Source of the DNA: UBA6183 sp964545895
GTDB lineage: Bacteria; Bacteroidota; Bacteroidia; UKL13-3
Assembly: GCA_964545895.1 (NCBI GenBank)
Contig: CAZJHS010000003.1
Span: 1-64,000, forward strand
Length of the DNA: 64,000 nucleotides
Direction: 5' to 3'
Shown here: positions 24,517-33,755 of the stretch, piece after piece
Layout of the letters: every line of letters starts with the position of its first letter
Position numbering within the stretch: position 1 is the first letter of the stretch
The notes under the pieces: model-generated
What the model was told of the DNA's origin: nothing
Database searches by the model: none
What the model saw: only the letters and a program-made list of their open reading frames with translations
Position numbers and translations under genes: made by a program

Positions 24517-25347
24517 TTAACCTATAATATTGGCATGTTTGCTGGCTACTGCGTGTCCTAAAAAGTTACCTGCTTGTGCGTTAAAATTCTTAGTATCATC
24601 AGTAGTTAAGTATTGGTGTGTACCACCTTTGCTGCAATACTGTTCCAACTCTGGGTGACGATTCAAGTAATCAACCAAACTATTTGCCACTATTTGCCCT
24701 TGGGTTAAAATAGTAATGTGTGCAGGAGTGTATTTACGAATCTTGTCAACCAATAAAGGATAATGAGTACAGCCCAATAAAATAGTATCAATTTGGGGTG
24801 ATGATGCCAACAAAGAATCAATGTGTTTTTGCACAAAATAATCGGCACCAGCGCCTGTATGCTCGTTGTTCTCTACCAACGGAACCCACATGGGGCAAGC
24901 TTCTTGAAACACCTGTACTTGCGGATAAAACTTATTTATCTCAACCACATACGATTGAGAAATAACTGTGCCTTTGGTAGCAAACACCCCCACTTGATTG
25001 GTTTTGGTGTATTTACCTACAATTTCGGTTGTTGGACGTATTACACCTAAAACACGCAAATGATTTTCGAGCAGCGGTAAATCCTTTTGCTGTATAGTGC
25101 GCAATGCCTTTGCCGAGGCTGTATTACAAGCCAGTACCACCAAGCTACATCCTTGGTTAAACAAATGCTTTACACATTGTAAGGTGTACTCGTAAACGGT
25201 ATCAAAACTACGTGTACCGTATGGTGCACGAGCGTTATCGCCCAAATACAAGTAATCGTATTGGGGCAGTGTATGTATAAACTCCTTTAATACAGTTAAT
25301 CCACCATAACCGCTATCAAACACACCAATTGGTCCGGGTTTTATCAT
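24517..25347 (-). CDS. murI: Glutamate racemase
   Basis: 276 aa from the ATG at 25347 (MIKPGPIGVFDSG); an in-frame TTG 13 codons upstream is unlikely to be used. It interconverts L- and D-glutamate for peptidoglycan. Both catalytic cysteines are visible: VVLACNTASAKAL (about residue 84) and LLGCTHYPLL (about residue 195). GVFDSGYGGLTVL and YLGDNARAPYG are family signatures. First gene of a minus-strand unit with the DUF4834 and FkbM genes. Confidence 0.96.
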   Translation of the reverse strand: MIKPGPIGVFDSGYGGLTVLKEFIHTLPQYDYLYLGDNARAPYGTRSFDTVYEYTLQCVKHLFNQGCSLVVLACNTASAKALRTIQQKDLPLLENHLRVLGVIRPTTEIVGKYTKTNQVGVFATKGTVISQSYVVEINKFYPQVQVFQEACPMWVPLVENNEHTGAGADYFVQKHIDSLLASSPQIDTILLGCTHYPLLVDKIRKYTPAHITILTQGQIVANSLVDYLNRHPELEQYCSKGGTHQYLTTDDTKNFNAQAGNFLGHAVASKHANIIG

Positions 25348-25641
25348 ACCGCAACTTATACCAATTGTAATTATTTTCAAGTGCAAACTAGAAAATAATT
25401 TTACAATGGTAATGCCGATGCTATACCGATGAGAAATAAGTAATGGTTCAATTTCGTTTCACATCATTGTACCAAACTTCTTTCCTATCGGCATATACCA
25501 CTGTAGGATTTATATCATTTAAATAATTTATAAATCACATTGGTATTACATGAAAATAGTTCAATAAGGCCATAGCAGAGATTGGACTATATTGAATGTG
25601 CCTTCGGTATTAAGGCAAAGTTGGGTTGATAGCAATAAAAA
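25348..25641. other. Intergenic stretch between murI and the endonuclease gene
   Basis: I see no gene. It contains an 8-bp inverted repeat, ATGCCGAT (25412-25419) and ATCGGCAT (25487-25494), with a 67-base spacer, of unknown meaning. murI needs a promoter here, but I find no clear TAnnTTTG on the minus strand. Confidence 0.4.
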
Positions 25642-25670
25642 AGTTCGCACAACACCAGGTTATGCGAACT
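25642..25670 (-). terminator. Rho-independent terminator of the secreted endonuclease gene
   Basis: AGTTCGCA (25642-25649) pairs with TGCGAACT (25663-25670). The A-run at 25637-25642 becomes a U-run on the minus-strand transcript. Confidence 0.75.
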
Positions 25671-25696
25671 CTATTTATGGTTTTTATTAAACTTAT

Positions 25697-28213
25697 TTAT
25701 TCTATAATCACACGCTTGGTAGCCACGCCACCATTGGTAATTACTTTAACAATGTACATGCCTTTTTGCGTTAGGTTTAATTGGGTTGATGTGGTTTGCT
25801 CCACCAATTTACCAGTAATATCATATACATCAACACCCAATACTTTAAGTGCAGCAGGTAAAGCAATATTTACCACACCTGTACTTGGCACCGGATACAT
25901 ATTTACCAAATGATTAATAGTACTGTTTTCGGTTAAACCAACATACTGTTTAAAGTTAACCATTACACTGTCGTAAGCACGCATTTGAGGAGCTTTAGCA
26001 GCGTTAAACTCGCGTACATAAATTACCACATTGTTTTTGCTCATGTTAGGTACTTTAAATGAGTAGATGTTATTATTTTTAATAGCACCAACAATTGGAG
26101 TTACTATTATTGCAGAAGAGCTACTATCAAAATACACATATTGTAAAACTACAGAATCAACCATATTGCTATTCCAAACAATGCTGTAAGTTGAATCTGC
26201 ATTTAACATAGCATTAGGTGCAGGTGCAGTAATATTTATATCAACTACCGTATCAACAGCAATGTAAGTCATCGTGCTAAAATCAATTTTTCTTGTCCAC
26301 TCTGGGTGGTCAATAAATGGATTACGATTTTTTTGTACAGTATAAATGTACTCGTTGCGCGCAATCTCTAATGCACTTGGAGGATCTTGTTGGTGCCATT
26401 GTAATAACACATTTAAATCTTGACTTGATGGCAATCTCCATGCGTTACCATTTGCACCATCATAACAAGTTAACATGTAAAGTAAAGCACGTGCGGCATC
26501 TCCTTTTTGTTCGTTGCGTGGTTCGTAAACTGTATTTCCTTTGCTATCAGTTCCTAATTTTCCTTCACCAGTAGGTGAGGTATATGTAGCATTAACTACA
26601 ACAGCTAAAGGATAATTGCTACGCTTGCCATTGCCTACAAGTTGGTCGGCAGGGAACAAGTGGTGTAAATCGTTATACTCTGGCAATTCCTTACCATTAG
26701 CGCCATTTGGCCAAGTAGAAATACTACGTGTTGGCATCCAGCTTTGGCAAAAAGTATGCTCGCGTGTTTGTGTGCCAGGATTACCTGATTGTCCAGTCCA
26801 CCATGTAAATGGCTCGTTGTATACATAAGGAGCACCAGTATACACACAAGTAACGGCTTTTTTTCCGCCTGTTGTATCGCGCGATAAGTAGTTATTTACA
26901 ATAACAGACAAATAACTACTGTAAAAAATAGTATCGTGCGAGTTAATCTTATTATGCAACGCAGTAAGGAAGTTATTAGCTTGCGGATCGATACCGTTGT
27001 AGTAATTTCCTGGCTCGCCATTTAAAGTGGTTACACTTGAAGTTGGAACATTGCTGGTGTTGTAATTCTCAAATCCAGCAGGGCCATTAACCGAGTATGC
27101 AGCAAAGCTGTAATTGGTATTTGCTAAAATGTAATTAGGTTTAATTGCGGTAGTATCTGCACCAATATACATTACTTGCGCACCACCAATATAATCTCCT
27201 CTTTGGTAAGTTACACCATCAACTGGTGCTTCGGTAAGTGCACCTCCCACTTTTCTCAATATCAAATATTTTTCGGTTTGGGTTGATGGATAGCTAACCG
27301 TTAATGTTTGTGTGCGCACATTGCTCACATTAATAGAAGGAACAGCTGCAGGCTCGGTTGCATATTGGCCTCCAATAGCATAAAGATTAATTAAAAACGG
27401 GCTACGCTCTGTATCCGAAGTATATAACTTAACAGTGGCATAACGAGAACCATTTGCACTAGGTGTAAAGTAAACCGAGAAAGTATCGGTTCCATTATTA
27501 AATGGTGTAATACTATCAAAAGTGCCTACTGCAAAATCAGCAGCATGTGTGCCACTTAATACAATACTATCTATTTTTAAATTAGCCCCTGTACCTACAT
27601 TTTGTATGGTAAAATTTTTACTTGCGCTATTACCAAAAGTGTAAGTAATACCGTTTGATAAAGTGGTGGTATTTTGTTTAACCAACAAACCAACAGCAGC
27701 AGCAGGTGCCGCGTTAACCGTAATCAAATCAACGGCCATATTACCTCCACCTCCAGAACCACCCGGAAGCTTTATTGTGTAATAAAACCTTACCCAACGT
27801 GTGGTCGATTTTAATGAATCGGTATACATTGGGTCGTTAAAGTTGGTTGCAGTTGTTGCTTTTGATGTGAAGCTACGCATTGTTGTCCAAGTGGTACCAT
27901 TATCACTCTCTTGAATATCAAACTGACCTGCCCAAGCATTACCTGCATTTTGTGGACTTAAATAATAAGTTAACGTACCCGGTTTATCAGCAAAGTTGAT
28001 GGTTATATTTTCACCTGTCGCATCTAATCTGCCCGAAAGTGCATCGTTTTTACCAAATGCATAGGTTAAGTTTCCGTTAGTACCTACATTGTAACCCCAA
28101 CCAGTTGGTGGAGCTGAAACACTTGGAGTTGTGAAGCCCCAGCTTGTAGGCAACACTGCCTGTGCAAATGCCAACATGGGCATCATGCATAATGAAAGTA
28201 TTAGTTTTCTCAT
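25697..28213 (-). CDS. Secreted endonuclease I family nuclease with T9SS sorting domain
   Basis: 838 aa from the ATG at 28213, where a signal peptide (MRKLILSLCMMPMLAFAQ) starts; a longer frame upstream is not needed. Domains: an N-terminal beta region (20-170); a choice-of-anchor/ASPM-like module with TFGNSASKNFTIQNVG and FSVYFTPSANGSRYATV (about 180-290); an FN3-like part (300-400); the EndA/NucM nuclease (about 405-640) with REHTFCQSW, DLHHLFPAD, PRNEQKGDAARALLYM and NPFIDHPEW, its hallmark HNH-like metal-binding residues intact; a further beta module; and a type A sorting domain, NMYPVPSTGVVNIAL to RVIIE. Family knowledge: extracellular non-specific DNase/RNase used for nutrient scavenging or digestion of extracellular DNA. 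Monocistronic, with its own terminator. Confidence 0.9.
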   Translation of the reverse strand: MRKLILSLCMMPMLAFAQAVLPTSWGFTTPSVSAPPTGWGYNVGTNGNLTYAFGKNDALSGRLDATGENITINFADKPGTLTYYLSPQNAGNAWAGQFDIQESDNGTTWTTMRSFTSKATTATNFNDPMYTDSLKSTTRWVRFYYTIKLPGGSGGGGNMAVDLITVNAAPAAAVGLLVKQNTTTLSNGITYTFGNSASKNFTIQNVGTGANLKIDSIVLSGTHAADFAVGTFDSITPFNNGTDTFSVYFTPSANGSRYATVKLYTSDTERSPFLINLYAIGGQYATEPAAVPSINVSNVRTQTLTVSYPSTQTEKYLILRKVGGALTEAPVDGVTYQRGDYIGGAQVMYIGADTTAIKPNYILANTNYSFAAYSVNGPAGFENYNTSNVPTSSVTTLNGEPGNYYNGIDPQANNFLTALHNKINSHDTIFYSSYLSVIVNNYLSRDTTGGKKAVTCVYTGAPYVYNEPFTWWTGQSGNPGTQTREHTFCQSWMPTRSISTWPNGANGKELPEYNDLHHLFPADQLVGNGKRSNYPLAVVVNATYTSPTGEGKLGTDSKGNTVYEPRNEQKGDAARALLYMLTCYDGANGNAWRLPSSQDLNVLLQWHQQDPPSALEIARNEYIYTVQKNRNPFIDHPEWTRKIDFSTMTYIAVDTVVDINITAPAPNAMLNADSTYSIVWNSNMVDSVVLQYVYFDSSSSAIIVTPIVGAIKNNNIYSFKVPNMSKNNVVIYVREFNAAKAPQMRAYDSVMVNFKQYVGLTENSTINHLVNMYPVPSTGVVNIALPAALKVLGVDVYDITGKLVEQTTSTQLNLTQKGMYIVKVITNGGVATKRVIIE

Positions 28214-28464
28214 AAAATATTTCTGTGCTAAAAAAGCTGTGCAAGATAAACCTTTAGCATGCACAATTCCTTGATAATTAAATCAAATTATCATTAAATT
28301 TATGCAAACGGAGTTTTAATTACTGCCAATTTTAAATGCTTCAGCATGATGCTCTTTGCTCAAACTATTACATTTTTGGCTTTGATTTTCAGACGTTTAT
28401 TAAATTTATTGGAAATAGGTGTAACTTTACCTACCTCATTTGCGTACTACCATCGCCCCCAATA

Positions 28465-28950
28465 ATGACAGTAGCGGAATACAATACATGTGTTGATTTA
28501 TTTGCTGACGGCCTATATAGGTTTGTGGTGAAGAATTGCCGCAACCAAGATATGGCGCAAGACGTGGTTCAGGACACGTTTGAAAAGTTATGGGTAAAGA
28601 TAAACCACGTAGAATATGCAACTGCTAAATCGTATTTATTTACTGCTGCCTATCATACCATGATTGATGCTATTAGAAAAGATAAAAAACATGCTGATAT
28701 AACCGAAGAAAACCATGAGCATTACAATACCGCAAGCCAATACACTGATGTAAAAAAAGTACTTAACATGGCACTAGCTAAGTTGCCCGAAATACAACGT
28801 GTGGTAATTACACTTAGAGATTATGAGGGATATAGTTATGAGGAAATTGGACAAATAACAACTTTAACCGAAAGCCAGGTAAAGGTATACATATACCGAG
28901 CCCGCGTATTTTTAAAAAACTATTTGGTAAGTCTTGATAGCGTAATATGA
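28465..28950 (+). CDS. ECF RNA polymerase sigma factor
   Basis: 161 aa from the ATG at 28465 (MTVAEYNTCVDLFADGLYRF); a more upstream ATG at 28336 would add 43 unlikely residues. Region 2 covers LYRFVVKNCRNQDMAQDVVQDTFEKLW (about 15-42) and region 4 covers LPEIQRVVITLRDYEGYSYEEIG with the TESQVKVYIYRAR recognition helix (about 108-150). It overlaps the downstream anti-sigma gene by 4 bases, a standard sigma/anti-sigma arrangement. Probably senses an envelope signal and drives the operon that ends with a GIN-domain barrel protein. Confidence 0.92.
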   Translation: MTVAEYNTCVDLFADGLYRFVVKNCRNQDMAQDVVQDTFEKLWVKINHVEYATAKSYLFTAAYHTMIDAIRKDKKHADITEENHEHYNTASQYTDVKKVLNMALAKLPEIQRVVITLRDYEGYSYEEIGQITTLTESQVKVYIYRARVFLKNYLVSLDSVI

Positions 28951-29906
28951 ATTTAGACAGAACAACATACGAGCTTTTTATTATTGATTACTTGGAGGGC
29001 CAATTGGATGCTGTTCAGGTATCGGAGCTATTGTTGTTTTTAGAGCAAAACCCTGATTTAAAAACCGAATTTGAAGGTATTGAACAGGTGTATTTACACA
29101 AAGAGGAAATACTAAGTATTGACAAAAAATCGCTTAAAAAGCCTGAGCAAATAAACATCACTCCTGCTATAGAAAACTTGATGGTGGCCGTACTCGAATC
29201 AGATGCCACACCTGCAGAGCAAGCGCATTTATCAAACTTAACAGCAACTTACCCAAACCTGCGTATCCAACAACATTGGCTTGCGCAAACCATAACCGAA
29301 GCCGATTTAGCTGTAGTTTATCCACGCAAAAAATCGCTTAAAAAATACAGCATTGGCAAATGGTACAAAATATCGGCTGTTGCAGCAGCACTTATTGCCA
29401 GCCTTGTAATTGCAGTGTTTTACAATACACCAATTACGCCTAATCCAATTGCCCATGTAAAGCCAGTATCTAACCCAAAAAATGTTGCACAAAACAAAGC
29501 TGAAACCCTACCCGTTTTAGCATCATTAACTACACAAAAAGAGATTAAACATACCCGTAAATCAATTTATGCAAACAAGCTAACAGCACCTATAAAAACA
29601 GCACCTGCTAGCTGCACATTAATTGCTACAAGCAAAAAGCCAATGCTAACTGCTGCCAATAAGCTGGAGTTTAAGGTACAAAACACGCAAGTAATACTTT
29701 TAGCTGCGCATAAAAATACTGATGATGATTTTATAAACGCAAACGAATGGCTTAAAAACAAAGTGGCCGAAACAACCAGTCCAAACTCATTACTGGCCCG
29801 CTTTAACCAAATTACTGGAGCAGGAATAATTTTAGAAAAAGATTCTTTTAGCGGAAAGTTTAAACGATTTGAAATTACAAGTATAGGTTTAGCTTTAAAT
29901 AAATAA
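28947..29906 (+). CDS. Anti-sigma factor-like membrane protein
   Basis: 319 aa. The cytoplasmic N-terminus (TYELFIIDYLEGQLDAVQVSELLLFLEQNPDL) is typical of Bacteroidota anti-sigma proteins. A single membrane helix lies at about residues 144-160 (ISAVAAALIASLVIAVFY), and a low-complexity lysine-rich periplasmic part follows. The overlap with the ECF gene supports the role. No zinc-finger HxxxCxxC is present. The C-terminal 50 residues (NPNSLLARFNQ to LGLALNK) are a conserved-looking tail. Confidence 0.78.
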   Translation: MNLDRTTYELFIIDYLEGQLDAVQVSELLLFLEQNPDLKTEFEGIEQVYLHKEEILSIDKKSLKKPEQINITPAIENLMVAVLESDATPAEQAHLSNLTATYPNLRIQQHWLAQTITEADLAVVYPRKKSLKKYSIGKWYKISAVAAALIASLVIAVFYNTPITPNPIAHVKPVSNPKNVAQNKAETLPVLASLTTQKEIKHTRKSIYANKLTAPIKTAPASCTLIATSKKPMLTAANKLEFKVQNTQVILLAAHKNTDDDFINANEWLKNKVAETTSPNSLLARFNQITGAGIILEKDSFSGKFKRFEITSIGLALNK

Positions 29907-29966
29907 TTTTCAACTCCGCTGTAACTTTTTACATCACCTAACCGTATTACAGTAAATATTAAAACC

Positions 29967-31400
29967 ATGAAAACTTATACTAAACTATTTTTACTGCTTA
30001 TTGGAGCTCCAATTTTGTTTATTAAACCAGCTAAAGCCCAAAGCAGCCAACCATTACCCGAGTTTGATAAAATTAAAGCAGATGGCTATGTTAACATTGA
30101 ACTTGTAATTGCCGATAGACACTCAGCTTACTCGGGTGCCGAAACAACACTTAAATTAGAGGTTAGCAACGGAACTCTTATTATCGATAATCTGCCAAGT
30201 GGAGAAAACTCGTTAAAAATTTACACGCCTAAAATTAATGCCATACAATTAGATGGTGCTGTACACTTAACCACCACCGACACTATCAGAAATACTAATT
30301 TTTCGGTATTACTTGATGGCGCAAGTACTGCAAACATTATTGTTATAACTGATAACTTAAAAGCAACCGCTGATGGTGCTGCTAACTTAACCCTTGCAGG
30401 CAAGGCACAAACTGCGGTTTTTAATGTAGATGGTGCTGCAAAAATTAATGCTTTACAACTTATTGCAGAGCAGGCCGATGTAAAAGCAGATGGAATTGCC
30501 GCTGCAAAAGTTAACGTAACTAAAAACCTAATTGCCCGAGCCGATGGAACTGCCAACATTAGTTTTGCCGGAAACCCCACCAATAAAACACTTACTATGG
30601 ATGGTGTATCGCACATAAAAAGTATTGATACTGGTGATGACTTTACTGATTTAACGGAAACCAACACCCCAAAAGACGATACCACCAAAGTAAATATTGG
30701 CAATAAAAAGGTGCTTATTTTTGGAAACGATAAACAAAAGAAACCTAAAGAAACCACAGAATCTAAACGCATGAAACGTGTATATAGTGGGTTAGAGTTT
30801 GGTTTAAATGCATTAGTTACCCCCGATTTGAGTTTTAAATTTGATAACACTAACAAATTTTTAAACACCAAAATGGGACAATCGTGGTTTGTTGGTTTTA
30901 ACATACTTGAACGTGATTTACAAATTGTTAAAAACAAAGTTGCCCTTACTACTGGCCTAGGTTTTAATTGGAGCGGTTATCGTTTTGATGGTAGTAATTA
31001 CCTAACTCCAAATATCGACTCGGTAAGTGCAACCACATCGGCAACTGCATTAAGCTTAAACCAACTAAATACATTTGATATAAATGCGCCCTTACTAATT
31101 AAATATGCTCCTGGCCGAAACAACAAAAAAAATAAAGGTTTCCATATTGCTGCAGGTGCAATTTTTAGATACATAGCCGCTGTAAATGTAAAAACCGAAA
31201 CCACAGCAAATGGCTACAGGCAAATGGTATATCTGTACGATGATTTTAACATTAACCCGTTAAAAGTTGATGCAACAGTTAGAGTTGGATATAATAAATT
31301 ACGCCTTTTTGCCAACTACTCGCTTACACCCTATTTCAATGCCAACAACGCACCCGATGTGCGCACATTTGCAGTAGGAATTACGCTTTTATCACACTAA
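29967..31400 (+). CDS. Exported protein with GIN/DUF2807-like beta-helix and C-terminal outer-membrane barrel
   Basis: 477 aa; signal peptide MKTYTKLFLLLIGAPILFIKPAKAQ. Residues 30-225 contain short repeating beta units (KATADGAANLTLAGKA, VKADGIAAAKVNVTKNL, ARADGTANISFAGNP) like the GIN domain (DUF2807, putative adhesin head). After a charged linker (KKPKETTESKRMKR) the second half, from YSGLEFGLNALVTPD to the final FAVGITLLSH, looks like an outer-membrane beta-barrel of the porin/OMP_b-brl type. It is third in the ECF operon, 60 bases after the anti-sigma gene, so it is the likely regulated target. Such a fusion would place an adhesin-like domain on a barrel. Confidence 0.75.
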   Translation: MKTYTKLFLLLIGAPILFIKPAKAQSSQPLPEFDKIKADGYVNIELVIADRHSAYSGAETTLKLEVSNGTLIIDNLPSGENSLKIYTPKINAIQLDGAVHLTTTDTIRNTNFSVLLDGASTANIIVITDNLKATADGAANLTLAGKAQTAVFNVDGAAKINALQLIAEQADVKADGIAAAKVNVTKNLIARADGTANISFAGNPTNKTLTMDGVSHIKSIDTGDDFTDLTETNTPKDDTTKVNIGNKKVLIFGNDKQKKPKETTESKRMKRVYSGLEFGLNALVTPDLSFKFDNTNKFLNTKMGQSWFVGFNILERDLQIVKNKVALTTGLGFNWSGYRFDGSNYLTPNIDSVSATTSATALSLNQLNTFDINAPLLIKYAPGRNNKKNKGFHIAAGAIFRYIAAVNVKTETTANGYRQMVYLYDDFNINPLKVDATVRVGYNKLRLFANYSLTPYFNANNAPDVRTFAVGITLLSH

Positions 31401-31424
31401 TTCAATCAATAAACCTTATAGGCA

Positions 31425-31460
31425 AACGCCTATTGCTCTTTAAGTGGAGCAATAGGCGTT
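31425..31460 (+). terminator. Rho-independent terminator after the ECF operon
   Basis: Perfect 14-bp stem, AACGCCTATTGCTC (31425-31438) with GAGCAATAGGCGTT (31447-31460), followed by TTTTG. Confidence 0.9.
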
Positions 31461-31508
31461 TTTTGTAATAAATTATCTGTTTGTAAATGCTTACTTTCGC
31501 ATCAAATT

Positions 31509-32345
31509 ATGGCACTCGATCAATTAGATGATGAATTTGTGGATCAGAAGGAAATGAGTTTCTTCGATCATATTGATGCATTTCGTGGGCACATTGTGCG
31601 TGCAGTTATTGCAGTTTTAGCACTTTCCATTATTGCATTCTTCAATAAATATTTACTGTTTGATGTAATCTTGTTTGGTCCAATTCATACCGATTTTTGG
31701 ACCTACCAAGTTCTGTGCGATTTATCTCATCAATTTACCAACAGCGATGAATTTTGCATCAAAGAAATGGGCTTTACGCTATCAAACATTAGCATGAGTG
31801 GCCAGTTTAGCGAGCATATTTTTATCTCGTTTATTTCAGGAATAATTTTGGCCTTTCCGTTTATTTTATGGGAAGTTTGGCGCTTTATTAAACCAGCACT
31901 TAGTGGTAAAGAAATTAAGTATGCCCGTGGCTTAGTGTTTTTTAGCTCTATGCTATTTTTTATAGGCATTTTGTTTGGCTACTTTTTCCTTTCTCCTCTT
32001 TCCATAAATTTTTTGGGTTCGTATAAAGTTAGTGAGTTGGTAAGTAACGAAATCAACCTCGATTCATACGTATCGTTTATTGCTACTTTAACTTTTGCCA
32101 CAGGCCTGGTGTTTGAAATGCCCATATTGGTTTACTTTTTAGCCAAAATTGGCATTTTAAGTAGCGGATGGATGCGTAAAAGCAGACGTTACGCCATTGT
32201 GGTTATTATGATTTTAGCCGCTGTACTAACACCATCGCCAGATATTGCAAGTATGGTACTGATGTTTATACCATTGTATAGCTTATACGAGGTAAGTATT
32301 TTAGTAGCAGCTAACGTAGAGCGAACAGAAAAACGTAAAAAATAA
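31509..32345 (+). CDS. tatC: Sec-independent translocase subunit TatC
   Basis: 278 aa, inner membrane. The conserved opening MSFFDHIDAFRGHIVRAV is at about 16-33, the FPFILWEVWRFIKPAL block at about 117-132 and the TFATGLVFEMPILVYFLAKIG block near 195-215; the hydrophobic segments match the family's six helices. It forms the core receptor for twin-arginine signal peptides. tatA/B are not adjacent. It heads a probable operon with rpiB and meaB (gaps of 25 and 8 bases). Confidence 0.95.
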   Translation: MALDQLDDEFVDQKEMSFFDHIDAFRGHIVRAVIAVLALSIIAFFNKYLLFDVILFGPIHTDFWTYQVLCDLSHQFTNSDEFCIKEMGFTLSNISMSGQFSEHIFISFISGIILAFPFILWEVWRFIKPALSGKEIKYARGLVFFSSMLFFIGILFGYFFLSPLSINFLGSYKVSELVSNEINLDSYVSFIATLTFATGLVFEMPILVYFLAKIGILSSGWMRKSRRYAIVVIMILAAVLTPSPDIASMVLMFIPLYSLYEVSILVAANVERTEKRKK

Positions 32346-32370
32346 TTCACTTAAATAAAGCACGCATTTT

Positions 32371-32802
32371 ATGAAAATAGCAATTGGTGGCGACCACGCA
32401 GGTTTTACCTACAAACAAGAAATTATAACTATGCTTACCCAAGCTGGTCATGCGGTAAAAGATTTTGGACCATTTAGCGAAGCTTCGGTTGATTATCCGG
32501 ATTTTGCACATCCTTTATCTATCTCGGTTGAGAACGGAGAAAATGAATTAGGTATACTTATTTGTGGTAGCGGAAACGGAGTAGCATTAACGGCAAATAA
32601 ACATCAAGGCATACGTGCTGCTTTATGTTGGCTTGATGAGTTAGGCGCATTAGCTCGTCAACACAACAATGCTAATGTATTGTGCTTACCAGCCCGCTTT
32701 ATTTCGTTAGATTTAGCTAAGCAAATTACCAACACATTTATTGCTACACCTTTTGAAGGTGGCCGCCACGCAAACAGAGTAAATAAAATTAGCTGCTCAT
32801 AA
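32371..32802 (+). CDS. rpiB: Ribose-5-phosphate isomerase B
   Basis: 143 aa, cytoplasmic; interconverts ribose-5-phosphate and ribulose-5-phosphate. IAIGGDHAGFTYK begins the chain, the catalytic Cys65 is in LICGSGNGVALTANK, and ARQHNNANVLCLPARF follows. Full length for the family. Probably translated from the tatC transcript. Confidence 0.95.
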   Translation: MKIAIGGDHAGFTYKQEIITMLTQAGHAVKDFGPFSEASVDYPDFAHPLSISVENGENELGILICGSGNGVALTANKHQGIRAALCWLDELGALARQHNNANVLCLPARFISLDLAKQITNTFIATPFEGGRHANRVNKISCS

Positions 32803-32810
32803 CACGTAGT

Positions 32811-33719
32811 TTGAACACCGATATACCCAACATACTCCAACAACTTTATCAAGGCGAAAAACGCGCCTTAGCTCGTTGCATAACCCTTGTTGAAAACGAG
32901 TGGGATGGGTACGAACAATTATTACAGCAACTTTCGTTTACCAAAAACACTCCCGTTATTGGAATTACTGGCCCTCCTGGTGCGGGTAAAAGTACTTTAA
33001 TTGGTGCATTAGCCGGGTACATTGCATCACTAGGAAAAAAACTAGCCATTATTGCTGTTGATCCCAGTTCGCCTTTTAATCGAGGAGCTTTAATGGGCGA
33101 TAGGTTGCGCATGAGCGATCACTACCTTAACCCTAATATTTTTATACGAAGCATGGCTAGCCGTGGCAGCTTGGGCGGACTTGCTCCCAAAATATTTGAA
33201 GTAGCTGATATTATTAAAGCCGCAGGTTTTGATTACATTATTATTGAAACCGTAGGCGTTGGACAAAGTGAAGTAGAAATTGCTGCTTTAGCCGATACAA
33301 CTGTTTTGGCTTTAGTGCCCGAAGCTGGCGATGAAATTCAAACCATTAAAAGTGGGGTGATGGAAATTGCCGACATTTATGTACTTAATAAAGCCGATAG
33401 AGATGGCGCTCATACCTTTTTAAAAAACTTAACCTTATTGGCTCATACCAATGCACGCGAGGGTTGGGAAGCTCCCGTTATAAAAACAGTAGCAACCAAA
33501 AACGAAGGTTTAACAGAATTGTTAGCAGCCATTGAAAAACACCACACGCATGGCAGTAGCCAATTTAAAAAGGCGCATTTAATGGCCGAAAAAGCTATGA
33601 TGCTGATTAAAAATTTACGCACCAAGGATGTTTCCTTTACGGCTATTGAAGAAGAATTGCAGCAATTAATTACAGATAAAAACTTTAACCTCTATCAATA
33701 TGTTTCTAAGTTTAGATAG
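32811..33719 (+). CDS. meaB: Methylmalonyl-CoA mutase-associated GTPase MeaB
   Basis: 302 aa, using a TTG start 8 bases after rpiB; no nearer ATG gives the conserved GEKRALARCITLVEN region. G1 is GITGPPGAGKSTLIGAL at about 50-66, then AVDPSSPFNRGALMGDRLRM, IIETVGVGQSE (G3) near 145 and LNKAD (G4) near 197. MeaB/ArgK chaperones load and protect the B12-dependent mutase. The mutase genes are not in the window. Confidence 0.93.
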   Translation: MNTDIPNILQQLYQGEKRALARCITLVENEWDGYEQLLQQLSFTKNTPVIGITGPPGAGKSTLIGALAGYIASLGKKLAIIAVDPSSPFNRGALMGDRLRMSDHYLNPNIFIRSMASRGSLGGLAPKIFEVADIIKAAGFDYIIIETVGVGQSEVEIAALADTTVLALVPEAGDEIQTIKSGVMEIADIYVLNKADRDGAHTFLKNLTLLAHTNAREGWEAPVIKTVATKNEGLTELLAAIEKHHTHGSSQFKKAHLMAEKAMMLIKNLRTKDVSFTAIEEELQQLITDKNFNLYQYVSKFR

Positions 33720-33755
33720 GTTGGTTTTTAGCACCAACTGTTAATTAAAACAATC

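Noticed and set aside
28336..28464. Earlier start of the first ECF sigma gene
   Set aside because: The extra 43 residues are Phe/Cys-rich and unlike sigma region 1; the ATG at 28465 begins the conserved region 2.
29567..29968. Minus-strand frame of 133 codons opposite the anti-sigma gene
   Set aside because: Antisense shadow; the plus-strand gene has clear context and overlap with its ECF partner.
30221..30937. Minus-strand frame of 238 codons
   Set aside because: Shadow of the repetitive GIN-barrel gene on the plus strand; no start context or motifs.
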